Shown: positions 33,277 through 41,945, numbered from the stretch's first letter. The stretch: 64,000 nt of DNA from Burkholderiales bacterium 67-32 (GCA_001898625.1 MKUP01000014.1:1-64000), one strand, 5' to 3'. Translations and numbers: made by a program. The notes: generated from the letters alone by a model not told the origin.

Positions 33277-35013
33277 TTAAAGGTCTTCGGAACCGAGCAG
33301 CATCTCGGTCAGGCCCTTGCCGGCCTTCACCATGGGCCACACGTTTTCCGTGCGGTCCGTGATGATGTCCAGGAACACCAGGCGTTTCTTGTGCGTGGTG
33401 AAGGCTTCGCGCAGCGCGCCCTCGACGTCGCGCGGGCTTTCGATGCGCATGCCGACGTGGCCGTAGGCCTCGGCCAGCTTGACGAAGTCAGGCAGCGAAT
33501 CCATGTACGACTCGGCATAGCGCGAACCGTAGTCGATCTGCTGCCACTGGCGCACCATGCCCAGGTACCGGTTGTTCAGGCACAGGATCTTGGGGCTGAG
33601 GTGGTACTGCTGGCAGGTCGACAGCTCCTGGATATTCATCTGGATCGAGCCTTCGCCGGTGATGACGGCGATGTCGGCATCCGGATGCAGCATCTGCACG
33701 CCCATGGCGTACGGCAGGCCCACGCCCATGGTGCCCAGGCCGCCGGAATTGACCCAGCGGCGCGGCTTGTTGAAGCGGTAGTACTGCGCGGCCCACATCT
33801 GGTGCTGGCCCACGTCCGAGGTCACGAAGGCCTCGCCGCGGGTGATCTCGCACAGCTTCTCGATCACGAACTGCGGCTTGATGACTTCGTCGGAGGACTT
33901 GTACTTCAGGCACTCGCGCTCGCGCCAGGCGCCGATCTGCTTCCACCATCCGGCGATCTGCTCGGGATTGCGCCGGGTTTCCTTGAGCGAGGCCTCGGCC
34001 TGCGCCAGAAAGTCCAGCAGCACGTCCTTGACGTCGCCCACGATGGGCACGTCGACCTTCACGCGCTTGGAGATCGACGACGGGTCGATGTCGATGTGGA
34101 CGATCTTGCGGGCGTTCTGCGCGAAATGCTTGGGATTGCCGATGACGCGGTCGTCGAAGCGGGCGCCGATGGCCACCAGCACGTCGCAGTGCTGCATCGC
34201 CATGTTGGCTTCGTAGGTGCCGTGCATGCCGGGCATGCCCACGAAGTGGCGGTCATCCGCGGGGAACGCGCCCAGGCCCATCAGCGTGTTGGTGCAGGGC
34301 ATGTCCAGCATCTGCACGAGCTTGGTCAGCTCGGGCGCGGCGTCGGACAGGATCACGCCGCCGCCGGTGTAGATCATGGGGCGTTCGGCCTGCAGCAGCA
34401 GTTGGACCGCCTTCTTGATCTGGCCCTGGTGTCCCTTCACGACCGGCGAGTAGGAACGCATCTTGATCTCGCCCGTGGGCGGGGTGTACTTCCCGCGGGC
34501 GATCGTGATGTCCTTGGGAATGTCGACCAGCACGGGGCCGGGACGGCCGGTGCGGGCGATGTAGAAGGCCTTGCGGATGACGTCCGCGAGGTCCTTGACG
34601 TCCTTGACCAGGAAGTTGTGCTTGACGCACGGCCGGGTGATGCCGACCGTGTCGGCTTCCTGGAAAGCATCCTGGCCGATGGCCGAGGTGGGCACCTGGC
34701 CGGTCAGCACCACCATGGGAATCGAGTCCATGTAGGCGGTGGCGATGCCGGTGACCGCGTTGGTCACGCCGGGACCGCTGGTGACCAGCGCCACGCCGAC
34801 GCGGTTGGATACGCGCGAATACGCGTCCGCGGCGTGCACGGCTGCCTGCTCGTGACGCACCAGGATGTGCTTGAATCTGTCTTGCTTGAAGATCTCGTCG
34901 TAGATGTACAAGACCGAGCCGCCCGGATAGCCGAACACATGTTCGACCCCTTCGTCGGCCAGGGCGCGCACGACGATTTCTGCGCCTGTGAGTTCCATTG
35001 GATTTTCGTCCAT
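33277..35013 (-). CDS. ilvI: Acetolactate synthase large subunit
   Basis: 578-aa thiamine-diphosphate enzyme making acetolactate from pyruvate, the first common step of branched-chain amino acid synthesis. Catalytic Glu is in RHEQAAVHAADAYSR, and VFGYPGGSVLYIYDE opens the pyrimidine domain. The FAD-binding middle domain is recognisable, and the ThDP-binding motif is ITGEGSIQMNIQELST with CLNNRYLG about 25 residues on. Many homologues have GDGS; here it is GEGS. The start may be the ATG at 35013 or one at 34998; neither has a clear ribosome site. It heads the ilvIHC operon. Confidence 0.97.
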   Translation of the reverse strand: MDENPMELTGAEIVVRALADEGVEHVFGYPGGSVLYIYDEIFKQDRFKHILVRHEQAAVHAADAYSRVSNRVGVALVTSGPGVTNAVTGIATAYMDSIPMVVLTGQVPTSAIGQDAFQEADTVGITRPCVKHNFLVKDVKDLADVIRKAFYIARTGRPGPVLVDIPKDITIARGKYTPPTGEIKMRSYSPVVKGHQGQIKKAVQLLLQAERPMIYTGGGVILSDAAPELTKLVQMLDMPCTNTLMGLGAFPADDRHFVGMPGMHGTYEANMAMQHCDVLVAIGARFDDRVIGNPKHFAQNARKIVHIDIDPSSISKRVKVDVPIVGDVKDVLLDFLAQAEASLKETRRNPEQIAGWWKQIGAWRERECLKYKSSDEVIKPQFVIEKLCEITRGEAFVTSDVGQHQMWAAQYYRFNKPRRWVNSGGLGTMGVGLPYAMGVQMLHPDADIAVITGEGSIQMNIQELSTCQQYHLSPKILCLNNRYLGMVRQWQQIDYGSRYAESYMDSLPDFVKLAEAYGHVGMRIESPRDVEGALREAFTTHKKRLVFLDIITDRTENVWPMVKAGKGLTEMLLGSEDL

Positions 35014-35456
35014 TCAAGTTCGCGCTGACGCCCCGGGCGGTACTGCCATCGGCAGGGAAACCAAACCTGCGCGGGCACCGGCAACATGCGGCGACGCTTC
35101 ACGGTTCACGGAACCGTTCCACTCGCCCACCCTGCCGACCTCGCGCACGTTCACCGGAACGAGCACTGAAGGTTGAAACGGAAGGCCGGGACCGGACTGC
35201 CTGCGCCCTGGAGCGAAGGCCGCCGCAACGCTTTTGGCGCGGGCCAGGCTTGGTTGACTGCACTGCATGGCGCACAGGGGTGCCTGGCGCCAGATGAAGC
35301 TCTCTGCCGTTGGCTTTTGTAACGCTTTCGGCGAGCCCGCTAGGCTATCAGGAATGTTGCGATGCGGTCAAGGCTCACCGCAGCGACTGGGACTTTCCCC
35401 CGGGTCGCGGCCGCGGGCGGGCGGAGCCGGCCGCGCTCGGGTTATCGTAGCGCCCC
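35014..35456. other. ilvI/RDD divergent intergenic region
   Basis: 443 bp with no supported gene. It must hold the ilvIHC promoter on the minus strand. No branched-chain-rich leader peptide followed by a terminator could be identified, so classical attenuation is not supported. On the plus strand TTGTAA (35317-35322) and TAGGCT (35341-35346), 18 bp apart, are a candidate promoter for the gene at 35457. Confidence 0.4.
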
Positions 35457-35894
35457 ATGAACGACACCCCATCCGCTTCCCCCGCCCCCCTGGCCGCGCC
35501 GGGCCGCTGGCGCCGGTTCGCCTGCATGATGTACGAAGCCATCCTGCTGTTCGGGGTGGTGTTCGTGGCCGACTACCTGTTCGACACCCTGACCCAGAGC
35601 CGGCATGCGCTCATGCTGCGGCACGAGCGCCAGGCGTGGCTGTTCTGCGTCATCGGCGTCTATTTCGTGCTGTGCTGGCGGCTGGGCGGACAGACCCTGC
35701 CGATGAAAACCTGGCACATCCGGCTGGTCGACGCCAACGGCGGCCGCCCGCCGGTCTGGAAAGCCGTGCTGCGCTACGTCCTGGCCTGGCCCTTCACGCT
35801 GACCGGGCTGGGTTTCGTCTGGACTTTCTTCGACCGCGACCGCCAGTTCCCGCACGACCGCATCGCCGGCACCCGGCTCGTCTCCACGCGTTGA
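35457..35894 (+). CDS. RDD-family membrane protein
   Basis: 145-aa inner-membrane protein with three hydrophobic segments: MMYEAILLFGVVFVADYLF, AWLFCVIGVYFVLCWRLGG and YVLAWPFTLTGLGFVWTFF. The RDD-family Arg and Asp positions are seen in RWRRFACMMYEA and FDRDRQFPHDRIAGTRLV. Function of the family is unsettled; some members affect ion or osmotic tolerance. It stands alone with its own terminator. In related genomes a similar protein is often found near the ilv genes; that is recollection, not checked. Confidence 0.85.
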   Translation: MNDTPSASPAPLAAPGRWRRFACMMYEAILLFGVVFVADYLFDTLTQSRHALMLRHERQAWLFCVIGVYFVLCWRLGGQTLPMKTWHIRLVDANGGRPPVWKAVLRYVLAWPFTLTGLGFVWTFFDRDRQFPHDRIAGTRLVSTR

Positions 35895-35905
35895 CCCGCC
35901 TCCCG

Positions 35906-35945
35906 CCAGGCGCCGGAAATCCGGCGCCTGGTGTTGCATTTTTCC
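35906..35945 (+). terminator. Terminator after the RDD gene
   Basis: A perfect 12-bp stem CCAGGCGCCGGA (35906-35917) and TCCGGCGCCTGG (35920-35931) around two bases, followed by TGTTGCATTTTT. It lies 11 bp after the RDD stop codon. Confidence 0.8.
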
Positions 35946-36014
35946 CGAAATCCCCTGCTGGCCAGCCGGCGTTCAGCTATCTGTAAGCACACGGCGCCTA
36001 TCTTCCCTGGTCAT

Positions 36015-36037
36015 CGAAGAATGCGAATCATTCTTCG
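36015..36037 (+). promoter_or_regulatory. Fur box upstream of the siderophore receptor
   Basis: CGAAGAATG, five bases, CATTCTTCG: 9-bp perfect arms, resembling Fur sites built on NATNAT hexamers. It lies 94 bp before the receptor start, consistent with iron-dependent repression. Confidence 0.75.
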
Positions 36038-36130
36038 TTAGAGTTTCATCTCATTTCATCGAGGGTGGGGGCCAGGCACCCCGCCCCGCATTCATGACGG
36101 GCCTCGCGCCCAGCTTTGGGGGATTTCACG

Positions 36131-38383
36131 GTGATACCTACGAACCAGTTCAGGTTCAATACCTTGGCGGCCGCCATCAGCGCGCTCACGTTCGTGCCGG
36201 CCGTCCAGGCCCAGGCGCAGAACACCACCTCGGCCGACGCGCCCCGCACCAGCGGCCAGCTCGCGCCCATCACGGTGCGCGGCGAAGCCGAATCGGCGTA
36301 CAAGGCCGACCAGTCGGCCTCGCAGAAATTCACCGCGCCGCTGCTGGACACGCCCAAGAGCGTCACCGTCATCCCCCAGGAAATCATCGAGAACACGGCG
36401 TCCACCACCCTGACCGAAGCGCTGCGCCTGACACCCGGCATCTCGTTCGGGGCCGGCGAAGGCGGCAATCCGCTGGGCGACCGGCCTTTCATCCGTGGCT
36501 ACGACGCGCAATCGAGCACGTACGTCGACGGCATGCGCGATATCGGTGCCGTGACGCGTGAAGTCTTCAACCTCGAACAGATCGAGGTCATCAAGGGTCC
36601 GGACGGCGCCTACGGCGGCCGCGGCGGGGCGGGCGGCAGCATCAACCTGATCACCAAGACGCCCAAGGCCGAGAAGTTCACCAATGCCACGCTGGGCCTG
36701 GGCACGGACAACTACAAGCGCGCCACGGTCGACGGCAACTGGTTGCTGGGCGACAACATGGCCTTCCGCCTGAACGCGATGGCGCACGATGCCGACGTGG
36801 CGGGCCGCAACGGCGTGGACGTGTCCCGCTGGGGTATCGCGCCCTCGTTCACCTGGGGCCTGAATACGCCCACCCGCGTCACCCTCAGCTATTCGCACAT
36901 CCAGACCGACGATACGCCGGACTCCGGCATCCCGTTCATGTACGGCAACAAGGTTCCGGCCGGCGTGACCGCGATCCGCCCCGTCACCGTCAACATGGAC
37001 AACTTCTACGGCCTGAAAAGCGACTTCTACAAGACCCGCTCGGACGTCGCCACCGCCCGCGTCGAGCACGACATCAGCAGCAATCTCACGGTGCGCAACA
37101 CGCTGCGCTACACGTCCGTGGACCAGCGCTATGTGTGGACCAACCCCGATGACAGCCAGGGCAACGTGAACGACGGCCGCGTCTGGCGCAACGCGAAGTC
37201 CCGCACCGGCGGCGTGCACACCATCGCAAACCAGACCGAACTGTTCGGCAAGGCCAACCTGGGCGGCTACGAGCACAGCTTCAACACCGGCATCGAGATC
37301 TCGCGCGAGAAATCGGATACCGGTTCGTACACCGTGGCGCGCACGCTGCCCGGCGGCACCGGCGCCACGACTTGCGCGGCAGGCATCGGCGCGCCGTCCG
37401 GCTACAACTGCACCGACCTCTACAACCCCAACCCCAACGACCCGTGGAACGGTTCGACGGTCGAAGGCGAGCGCAACAATCACTTCAAGGCCACCACCTT
37501 CTCGGTCTACGGCTTCGACACCATCAAGCTGAGCGAGAAGTGGCTGACCAACCTCGGCGCGCGCGTGGACAACTACAAGACCGGCCTGGTCAGCCCGACC
37601 GCCGACGTCGGCCGCAGCGACACACTGTTCAACTACCAGCTCGGCCTGATCTACAAGCCGGCCAAGAACGGCAGCGTCTACGTGTCGTACGGCACGTCGT
37701 CGACCCCGGCGAACTCCACCCTGGGCCAGGGCTCGGAATCTCAGGGCATCGTCCCGGGACGCGGCGGCGTGGGCGTCAACGCCAAAGACATGGCTCCGGA
37801 AAAGAACCGTTCGCTGGAAGTCGGCACCAAGTGGAACGTGCTGGACAACCGCCTGGCGCTGTCCGGAGCGATCTTCCGCATCGACACTACGAACGCCCGC
37901 GTGACCCAACCCGACGGCACTTACGCCATGGCCGGCAATCGCCGCATCAACGGCTTCGAAGTCGGCGCCTCGGGCAACATCACCAAGGCCTGGCAGGTGT
38001 TCGGCGGCTACACGTTCCTGGACAGCGAAGTCCGCGACCTGGGTCGTGACACCGCCGCCGCCAGCGGCCAGGCGTTCCCCAACACGCCCAAGCACACGGC
38101 CACGCTGTGGACCACGTATGCCATCAACAGCGACTTCTCGATCGGCGGCGGCGTGTTCATCTCCAGCAAGCAATACGGCTCGAACGCGGCGGTGCGCCGC
38201 TACATCCCCGGCTACACCCGCTTCGACGCGATGGCGGCCTACCGGATCAACCGCAACGTCAGCCTGCAGCTGAACCTGATGAACCTGACCGACAAACGCT
38301 ACTTCACCACGACCTACTCGACGCACTACGCGTCGGTCGGCGCGGGCCGCGCCGCGATCCTGAACCTCAACCTGAAGTATTGA
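36131..38383 (+). CDS. TonB-dependent siderophore receptor (catecholate/PiuA/Fiu type)
   Basis: 750-aa outer-membrane receptor. The GTG at 36131 is preferred, with GGGGG eight bases upstream; the signal peptide is AAAISALTFVPAVQAQA. A plug domain follows (PLLDTPKSVTVIPQEIIE, LTEALRLTPGISFGAGEGG, NLEQIEVIKGPDGAYGGRG), then a 22-strand barrel ending in a terminal aromatic (LNLNLKY). There is no N-terminal STN domain, so it does not signal through an ECF factor; the upstream Fur box indicates simple iron control. The plug pattern and the downstream Sel1 gene recall PiuA/Fiu receptors for catecholates. The piuC hydroxylase gene that commonly accompanies them is absent. Confidence 0.92.
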   Translation: MIPTNQFRFNTLAAAISALTFVPAVQAQAQNTTSADAPRTSGQLAPITVRGEAESAYKADQSASQKFTAPLLDTPKSVTVIPQEIIENTASTTLTEALRLTPGISFGAGEGGNPLGDRPFIRGYDAQSSTYVDGMRDIGAVTREVFNLEQIEVIKGPDGAYGGRGGAGGSINLITKTPKAEKFTNATLGLGTDNYKRATVDGNWLLGDNMAFRLNAMAHDADVAGRNGVDVSRWGIAPSFTWGLNTPTRVTLSYSHIQTDDTPDSGIPFMYGNKVPAGVTAIRPVTVNMDNFYGLKSDFYKTRSDVATARVEHDISSNLTVRNTLRYTSVDQRYVWTNPDDSQGNVNDGRVWRNAKSRTGGVHTIANQTELFGKANLGGYEHSFNTGIEISREKSDTGSYTVARTLPGGTGATTCAAGIGAPSGYNCTDLYNPNPNDPWNGSTVEGERNNHFKATTFSVYGFDTIKLSEKWLTNLGARVDNYKTGLVSPTADVGRSDTLFNYQLGLIYKPAKNGSVYVSYGTSSTPANSTLGQGSESQGIVPGRGGVGVNAKDMAPEKNRSLEVGTKWNVLDNRLALSGAIFRIDTTNARVTQPDGTYAMAGNRRINGFEVGASGNITKAWQVFGGYTFLDSEVRDLGRDTAAASGQAFPNTPKHTATLWTTYAINSDFSIGGGVFISSKQYGSNAAVRRYIPGYTRFDAMAAYRINRNVSLQLNLMNLTDKRYFTTTYSTHYASVGAGRAAILNLNLKY

Positions 38384-38463
38384 CCCCCCCCTACGCGCTT
38401 ACGCGCGCCCCCCAGGGGGCGATGCGGGTGGACCGGCAAAGCCGGATCCACCGCATCCCTGGG
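38384..38463 (+). repeat. Stop-codon-linked repeat, copy 4 (short)
   Basis: Directly follows the receptor stop codon (0 bp): CCCCCCCCTACGCGCTTACG, then a stem from GATGCGGGTGGACCGGC and GCCGGATCCACCGCATC. The orientation is reversed relative to copies 1-3, following the opposite direction of the gene. Confidence 0.85.
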
Positions 38464-38517
38464 AACTACCGGGCTGGCGGGGGGCGGCTATTCTGCGTGT
38501 CCTGGTTGGCCTGTGGG

Positions 38518-38558
38518 AGGTGCCTTGCGTGAGCAAGGCGCCTCTTTTCTTTTCTTTT
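38518..38558 (+). terminator. Terminator after the siderophore receptor
   Basis: An 11-bp stem AGGTGCCTTGC (38518-38528) and GCAAGGCGCCT (38533-38543) with loop GTGA, followed by CTTTTCTTTTCTTTTCC. It lies after repeat copy 4 and before the large palindrome. Confidence 0.8.
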
Positions 38559-38602
38559 CCGCCCTACCCCGCTCCATGTGGGCCACGCTTCGCGATGCCG
38601 CA

Positions 38603-38839
38603 GGCCGTGTCCGGGGGCGCGGGGCCGGATGGGGCGCATTGGAGCCGCCGGCGTTCAGGTGCTTGGCGGGGAAGCAAGGGCGCAGCTGTCTGAGCGCGGC
38701 AGTAGGGACAGTCCGGTGGACTGTCCCCGCGCGAGTTCTGCGCCCGCCCCGCCAAGCACCTGAACGCCGGGAAGTCCTGGCCAACGGCCAGGACCGGCTC
38801 CGTTGCGCCCCATCCGGCCCCGCGCCCCCGGACACGGCC
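38603..38839. repeat. 237-bp nested palindrome
   Basis: A long inverted repeat. Outer arms are 36 bp and perfect (38603-38638 with 38804-38839). Middle arms are 24 bp and perfect (38648-38671 with 38747-38770). Then GGGCGCAG (38678) pairs with CTGCGCCC (38738), and at the centre GGGACAGTCC (38705-38714) pairs with GGACTGTCCC (38718-38727). The right half also has its own hairpin GTCCTGGCC/GGCCAGGAC (38774-38794). No ORF within it is supported. It occupies most of the 475-bp gap 38384-38858. Confidence 0.9.
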
Positions 38840-38858
38840 GTGTTTAGAACCCAAGTTC

Positions 38859-39662
38859 TTGGTGCACAATCCCATGACCCCCACCAACACCCCCAAAAAC
38901 ATGGAGCCCATCTCCCGACAGCAATTGAACGCCGCCACCGCCGACGACCTGGCCGAGATCCTGCGTGGCCCGCGCGAGCGCGCCGCGGCCTGGGTGCGGA
39001 CAGCGGCCGAAGGCGGCGTCGTCGAAGCCCAGGCGGTGTTCGGACAGATGCTGCTGGACGGCCAGGGCCTGCCCGTCGATCGGGAACAGGCCGTGTACTG
39101 GTTCAAGCGCGCCGCCGACGCCGACCACCCCATGGCCATGAACATGCTCGGCCAATGCCACCACCACGGCTGGGGCGTGCCCGTCAACCTCGTGCTGGCG
39201 ACCTACTGGTACCGGCTGGCCGCGCAGCAGGGACTGGACTGGGGCATGTACAACTACGCCACCGCCCTCGCGCTGGGCGAAGGCATCTGCGCCGATCGGC
39301 CCCAGGCGCTGGCCTGGTTCGAAAAGGCGGCGGCCCTGGGCCATGCGAAATCGATCAACATCATCGGCGGCTTCCACGAAGACGGCTGGGAAGTCCCCGT
39401 CGACAAACAGCAGGCCTTCGAACACTACCGCCGCGCGGCCGAGGGCGGCGACTTCCGCGGACAGTTCAACTACGCGCGCCTCCTGATCGAGCGCGGCGAC
39501 ATCGATGCCGCACTGCCCTGGCTCGACCGCCTGCCCGAGACCGCCACCCCGGCCTTTCTCGCCAAGGCCCGTGCCTTCCTGGAGCAGGCGGCCGATGCGC
39601 GCGTGCGCGCCAAGGCCGCCGAACTGGCCGCGCGCCCGGCCACGCGAGGTCCCGCCGCATGA
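38859..39662 (+). CDS. Sel1-repeat protein (PA4516-like)
   Basis: 267-aa protein from the GTG at 38859, or 262 aa from the ATG at 38874. It contains Sel1-type repeats of about 36 residues: AQAVFGQMLLDGQGLPVDRE, AMNMLGQCHHHGWGVPVN, GMYNYATALALGEGICADRP, SINIIGGFHEDGWEVPVDKQ and FRGQFNYARLLIERGDI, each with the paired-helix pattern and Gly/Ala positions. Sel1 proteins act as scaffolds. A similar protein is encoded beside piuA-piuC iron loci in Pseudomonas, which suggests a link to the receptor upstream despite the intervening palindrome. The stop overlaps the lipase-like gene as ATGA. Confidence 0.85.
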   Translation: MVHNPMTPTNTPKNMEPISRQQLNAATADDLAEILRGPRERAAAWVRTAAEGGVVEAQAVFGQMLLDGQGLPVDREQAVYWFKRAADADHPMAMNMLGQCHHHGWGVPVNLVLATYWYRLAAQQGLDWGMYNYATALALGEGICADRPQALAWFEKAAALGHAKSINIIGGFHEDGWEVPVDKQQAFEHYRRAAEGGDFRGQFNYARLLIERGDIDAALPWLDRLPETATPAFLAKARAFLEQAADARVRAKAAELAARPATRGPAA

Positions 39663-40582
39663 TGGCATGGGCCATGCGCGGGTTCACGCTCGGCGTGGCG
39701 GTCCTGGTGGCACTGACCTCCTGGGCCCTGTCGGCCTGGCTGCCCTGGCCCGCCGCCCTGCTGGCCGCGCTCCTGCTGGCCGCCGTCATCCATGCGGCGG
39801 TCGTCGCACTGGGCTTCGCGCTGGCCAGGCTGCTGACCGACCGCGGCGGCCCCGCCGGCCCGCCCGGATGGCTGGCCGCCATGCCCGAGGAAATCTACCT
39901 TTCCCTGCGCAACATGTACGTCGACATCCCGTGGCGGCACCGCTGGCCCATCCGCATGCCGGCCCGCGCACGGGGCGCCGTGCTGCTGGTGCACGGCTAC
40001 GGCTGCAATCGCGGCGTCTGGCGCGATTTCGACACCTGGCTGGCCGCGCGCGGCTGGATCGTCGCCGCGCTGGACCTGGAACCACCCCGGGCCGGCATAG
40101 ACGCATTCGGAAAGCAGGTGGCCGCGGAGGCCGCCGCCCTCGCGCTGCGCTCGGGCTACGAGCGCGTGACCGTGATCGCCCACAGCATGGGCGGCCTCGC
40201 GACGCGGGCCGCGCTGCGCATCGCGCCCGACGCCCCCATCGGCCACGTCATCACGCTCGGCACGCCGCACCGGGGCACCTGGCACGCACGCTTCGGGCGC
40301 GGAGAGTGCGCGGCCCAGATGCTGCCCGACAGCCCCTGGCTGTGCGGCCTGCAGACCGCCGAGACGCCGGCCGTGGCCAGCCGGTGCACCTGCATCGCCT
40401 CGCACCACGACAACATCGTCTGCCCCGTGGATCGCGCCCTGCTGCCGGGCGCTGCGGCCAGCCTCGTGGTGGCCCGCGTGGGACACATGGCCCTGGCCCA
40501 CGACGCCGGCGTACGGGCCTTCATCGAACAACGCCTGTCGGCCCTGCACGCCCTGGAAACGGCGAAAAGCGACGCGGCCTGA
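39659..40582 (+). CDS. Alpha/beta hydrolase, lipase-like membrane protein
   Basis: 307-aa protein. Two N-terminal hydrophobic segments (GFTLGVAVLVALTSWALSAW and LLAALLLAAVIHAAVVALGF) anchor it in the inner membrane. The hydrolase domain has VLLVHGYGCNRGVW, the nucleophile in VIAHSMGGLATRAAL, GTPHRGTW as in lipases, acid in ASHHDNIVCP, and His in VGHMALAHD. The start ATG overlaps the Sel1 stop. Such proteins are usually annotated as lipases or permuted acyltransferases. The substrate is unknown; a lipid is plausible because it is membrane-bound and next to an LpxH-like gene. Confidence 0.85.
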   Translation: MMAWAMRGFTLGVAVLVALTSWALSAWLPWPAALLAALLLAAVIHAAVVALGFALARLLTDRGGPAGPPGWLAAMPEEIYLSLRNMYVDIPWRHRWPIRMPARARGAVLLVHGYGCNRGVWRDFDTWLAARGWIVAALDLEPPRAGIDAFGKQVAAEAAALALRSGYERVTVIAHSMGGLATRAALRIAPDAPIGHVITLGTPHRGTWHARFGRGECAAQMLPDSPWLCGLQTAETPAVASRCTCIASHHDNIVCPVDRALLPGAAASLVVARVGHMALAHDAGVRAFIEQRLSALHALETAKSDAA

Positions 40583-40619
40583 CAACGGTCCGGCACCGTC
40601 ACAAACACGTCATCGCGGC

Positions 40620-40646
40620 ATGTTTCCATTCATTCCATGGAAACAT
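40620..40646 (+). promoter_or_regulatory. Palindrome before the phosphoesterase gene
   Basis: ATGTTTCCAT (40620-40629) and ATGGAAACAT (40637-40646) form perfect 10-bp arms around seven bases, ending 13 bp before the phosphoesterase GTG. It could be an operator or an RNA hairpin affecting initiation. Confidence 0.5.
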
Positions 40647-40659
40647 CCTCCCGGCCAGC

Positions 40660-41547
40660 GTGACGACATCGCCCCCCACTCAATGGCGCACCATCTGGAT
40701 CTCGGATCTGCATCTGGGAACCGCCGGCTGCAACGCCAGCCACCTGCTGGATTTCCTCAAGCACAACGAGGCCGAGACCCTTTACCTCGTCGGCGACATC
40801 ATCGATGGCTGGCAGCTCCGCAAGAGCTGGACCTGGCCCCAGGCCCACAATGACGTGGTACAGAAGGTATTGCGCAAAGCGCGCAAGGGCACGCGCGTCG
40901 TCTTCATCCCTGGCAACCACGACGAATTCGCCCGCCAGTTCATCGGCTACGCCTTCGGCGACATCGAGGTCCAGGAAGACGCGGTCCACGTCACCGCCGA
41001 CGGCAAGCGCCTGTGGGTCACCCACGGCGACCAGTTCGACGGCGTGATCCAGCACAGCAAGTGGCTGGCTCATCTGGGCGACACGCTATACACCTTCGCG
41101 CTGTGGCTGAACCTGCACTTCAACCGGGTACGCCGCCGCCTGGGACTGCACTACTGGTCGCTGTCCCAGTACCTCAAGCACAAGGTGAAGAACGCGGTGT
41201 CCTTCATCACCAACTTCGAGGACGTGCTGGTCAACGAGGCCAGGCGCCAGGGCTACGATGGCGTCGTGTGCGGCCACATCCACAAGCCGGAGATCCGGCA
41301 TGTGGACGGAGTGCTGTACTGCAATGACGGGGATTGGGTGGAAAGCCTGTCGGCCCTGGTCGAGGACGAGCACGGCCAATTGCATCTGGTGTACTGGACC
41401 CACCTGACCGACGCGGGCGAACCGGCGGCGGTCAAGGCCAAGCGGCGCCGGCCGCTGGAACTGCCCGCCCTGCCCTCGGCATTGGCTCCCCGCCCCGCGC
41501 CGCAGCCGGCCCGCGAGAGCTCGCAGGCCGAAACGGCCGACGTCTGA
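40660..41547 (+). CDS. LpxH-like metallophosphoesterase
   Basis: 295-aa calcineurin-like phosphoesterase of the UDP-2,3-diacylglucosamine diphosphatase (LpxH/YbbF) superfamily. Metal ligands are in ISDLHLGTAG, LVGDIIDGWQ, IPGNHDEFAR, WVTHGDQFDG and VCGHIHKPEI. The length exceeds E. coli LpxH (about 240 aa), with a Pro/Ala-rich tail (PALPSALAPRPAPQP). Such longer members may act on other envelope glycolipid or nucleotide substrates. The GTG at 40660 is used because no in-frame ATG is nearby. It lies 77 bp after the lipase-like gene with a palindrome between. Confidence 0.85.
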   Translation: MTTSPPTQWRTIWISDLHLGTAGCNASHLLDFLKHNEAETLYLVGDIIDGWQLRKSWTWPQAHNDVVQKVLRKARKGTRVVFIPGNHDEFARQFIGYAFGDIEVQEDAVHVTADGKRLWVTHGDQFDGVIQHSKWLAHLGDTLYTFALWLNLHFNRVRRRLGLHYWSLSQYLKHKVKNAVSFITNFEDVLVNEARRQGYDGVVCGHIHKPEIRHVDGVLYCNDGDWVESLSALVEDEHGQLHLVYWTHLTDAGEPAAVKAKRRRPLELPALPSALAPRPAPQPARESSQAETADV

Positions 41548-41565
41548 TCCGCCCGGAGGCGGCGA

Positions 41566-41784
41566 TCAGCGCCTGCGTCCCAGCACGATCACCGCGGCGC
41601 CGACCACGATGGCCGCCACACCTGCCCAGGTGGGAATGGGAACGGTCTTCCGGGTATCGGCGGTGGCCTCGACCGGACCGACCTTGAGCAGCGTCTCCTC
41701 GGACGTATACGAGAAGCTCTTGTATCCCAGCGCGGCCACGCCCAGCACGATCAGCAGCAGGCCGACGATGACGGATGCCTTCAT
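41566..41784 (-). CDS. Small two-helix membrane protein
   Basis: 72-aa protein with two hydrophobic segments, KASVIVGLLLIVLGVAALGY and WAGVAAIVVGAAVIVLGRRR, joined by about 25 residues (TSEETLLKVGPVEATADT). A GGGGGAGAT tract precedes the ATG. Similar short proteins with a central EATADT-like stretch are common in proteobacteria, but no function is known to me. It converges with the phosphoesterase gene. Confidence 0.75.
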   Translation of the reverse strand: MKASVIVGLLLIVLGVAALGYKSFSYTSEETLLKVGPVEATADTRKTVPIPTWAGVAAIVVGAAVIVLGRRR

Positions 41785-41945
41785 ATCTCCCCCCTTTGGT
41801 GATGTGACGACATCAAGATAACCGATGCCCGGCCGGGACGGTGGAACGGCTAGCAATTCCTTACCTCTGGCCGCCGCGGCGCCGGTCCTTTCCCCTTTTC
41901 TTGCCCCGATGAGGGCTATTCGCCCCGGATCGACGCAAAACTTTT

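Noticed and set aside
32935..35028. A 697-codon plus-strand frame across ilvH and ilvI
   Set aside because: Both minus-strand genes are unmistakable; the plus frame has no recognisable domain and is a shadow.
35014..35268. Possible ilv leader peptide
   Set aside because: The 84-codon frame is not rich enough in Leu/Val/Ile runs and is not followed by a terminator-antiterminator pair.
36131..38383. Receptor as the signalling partner of the ECF/FecR-like pair at 927-2549
   Set aside because: It has no STN domain, carries a Fur box, and lies 33 kb away; the STN protein at 2546 is the better partner.
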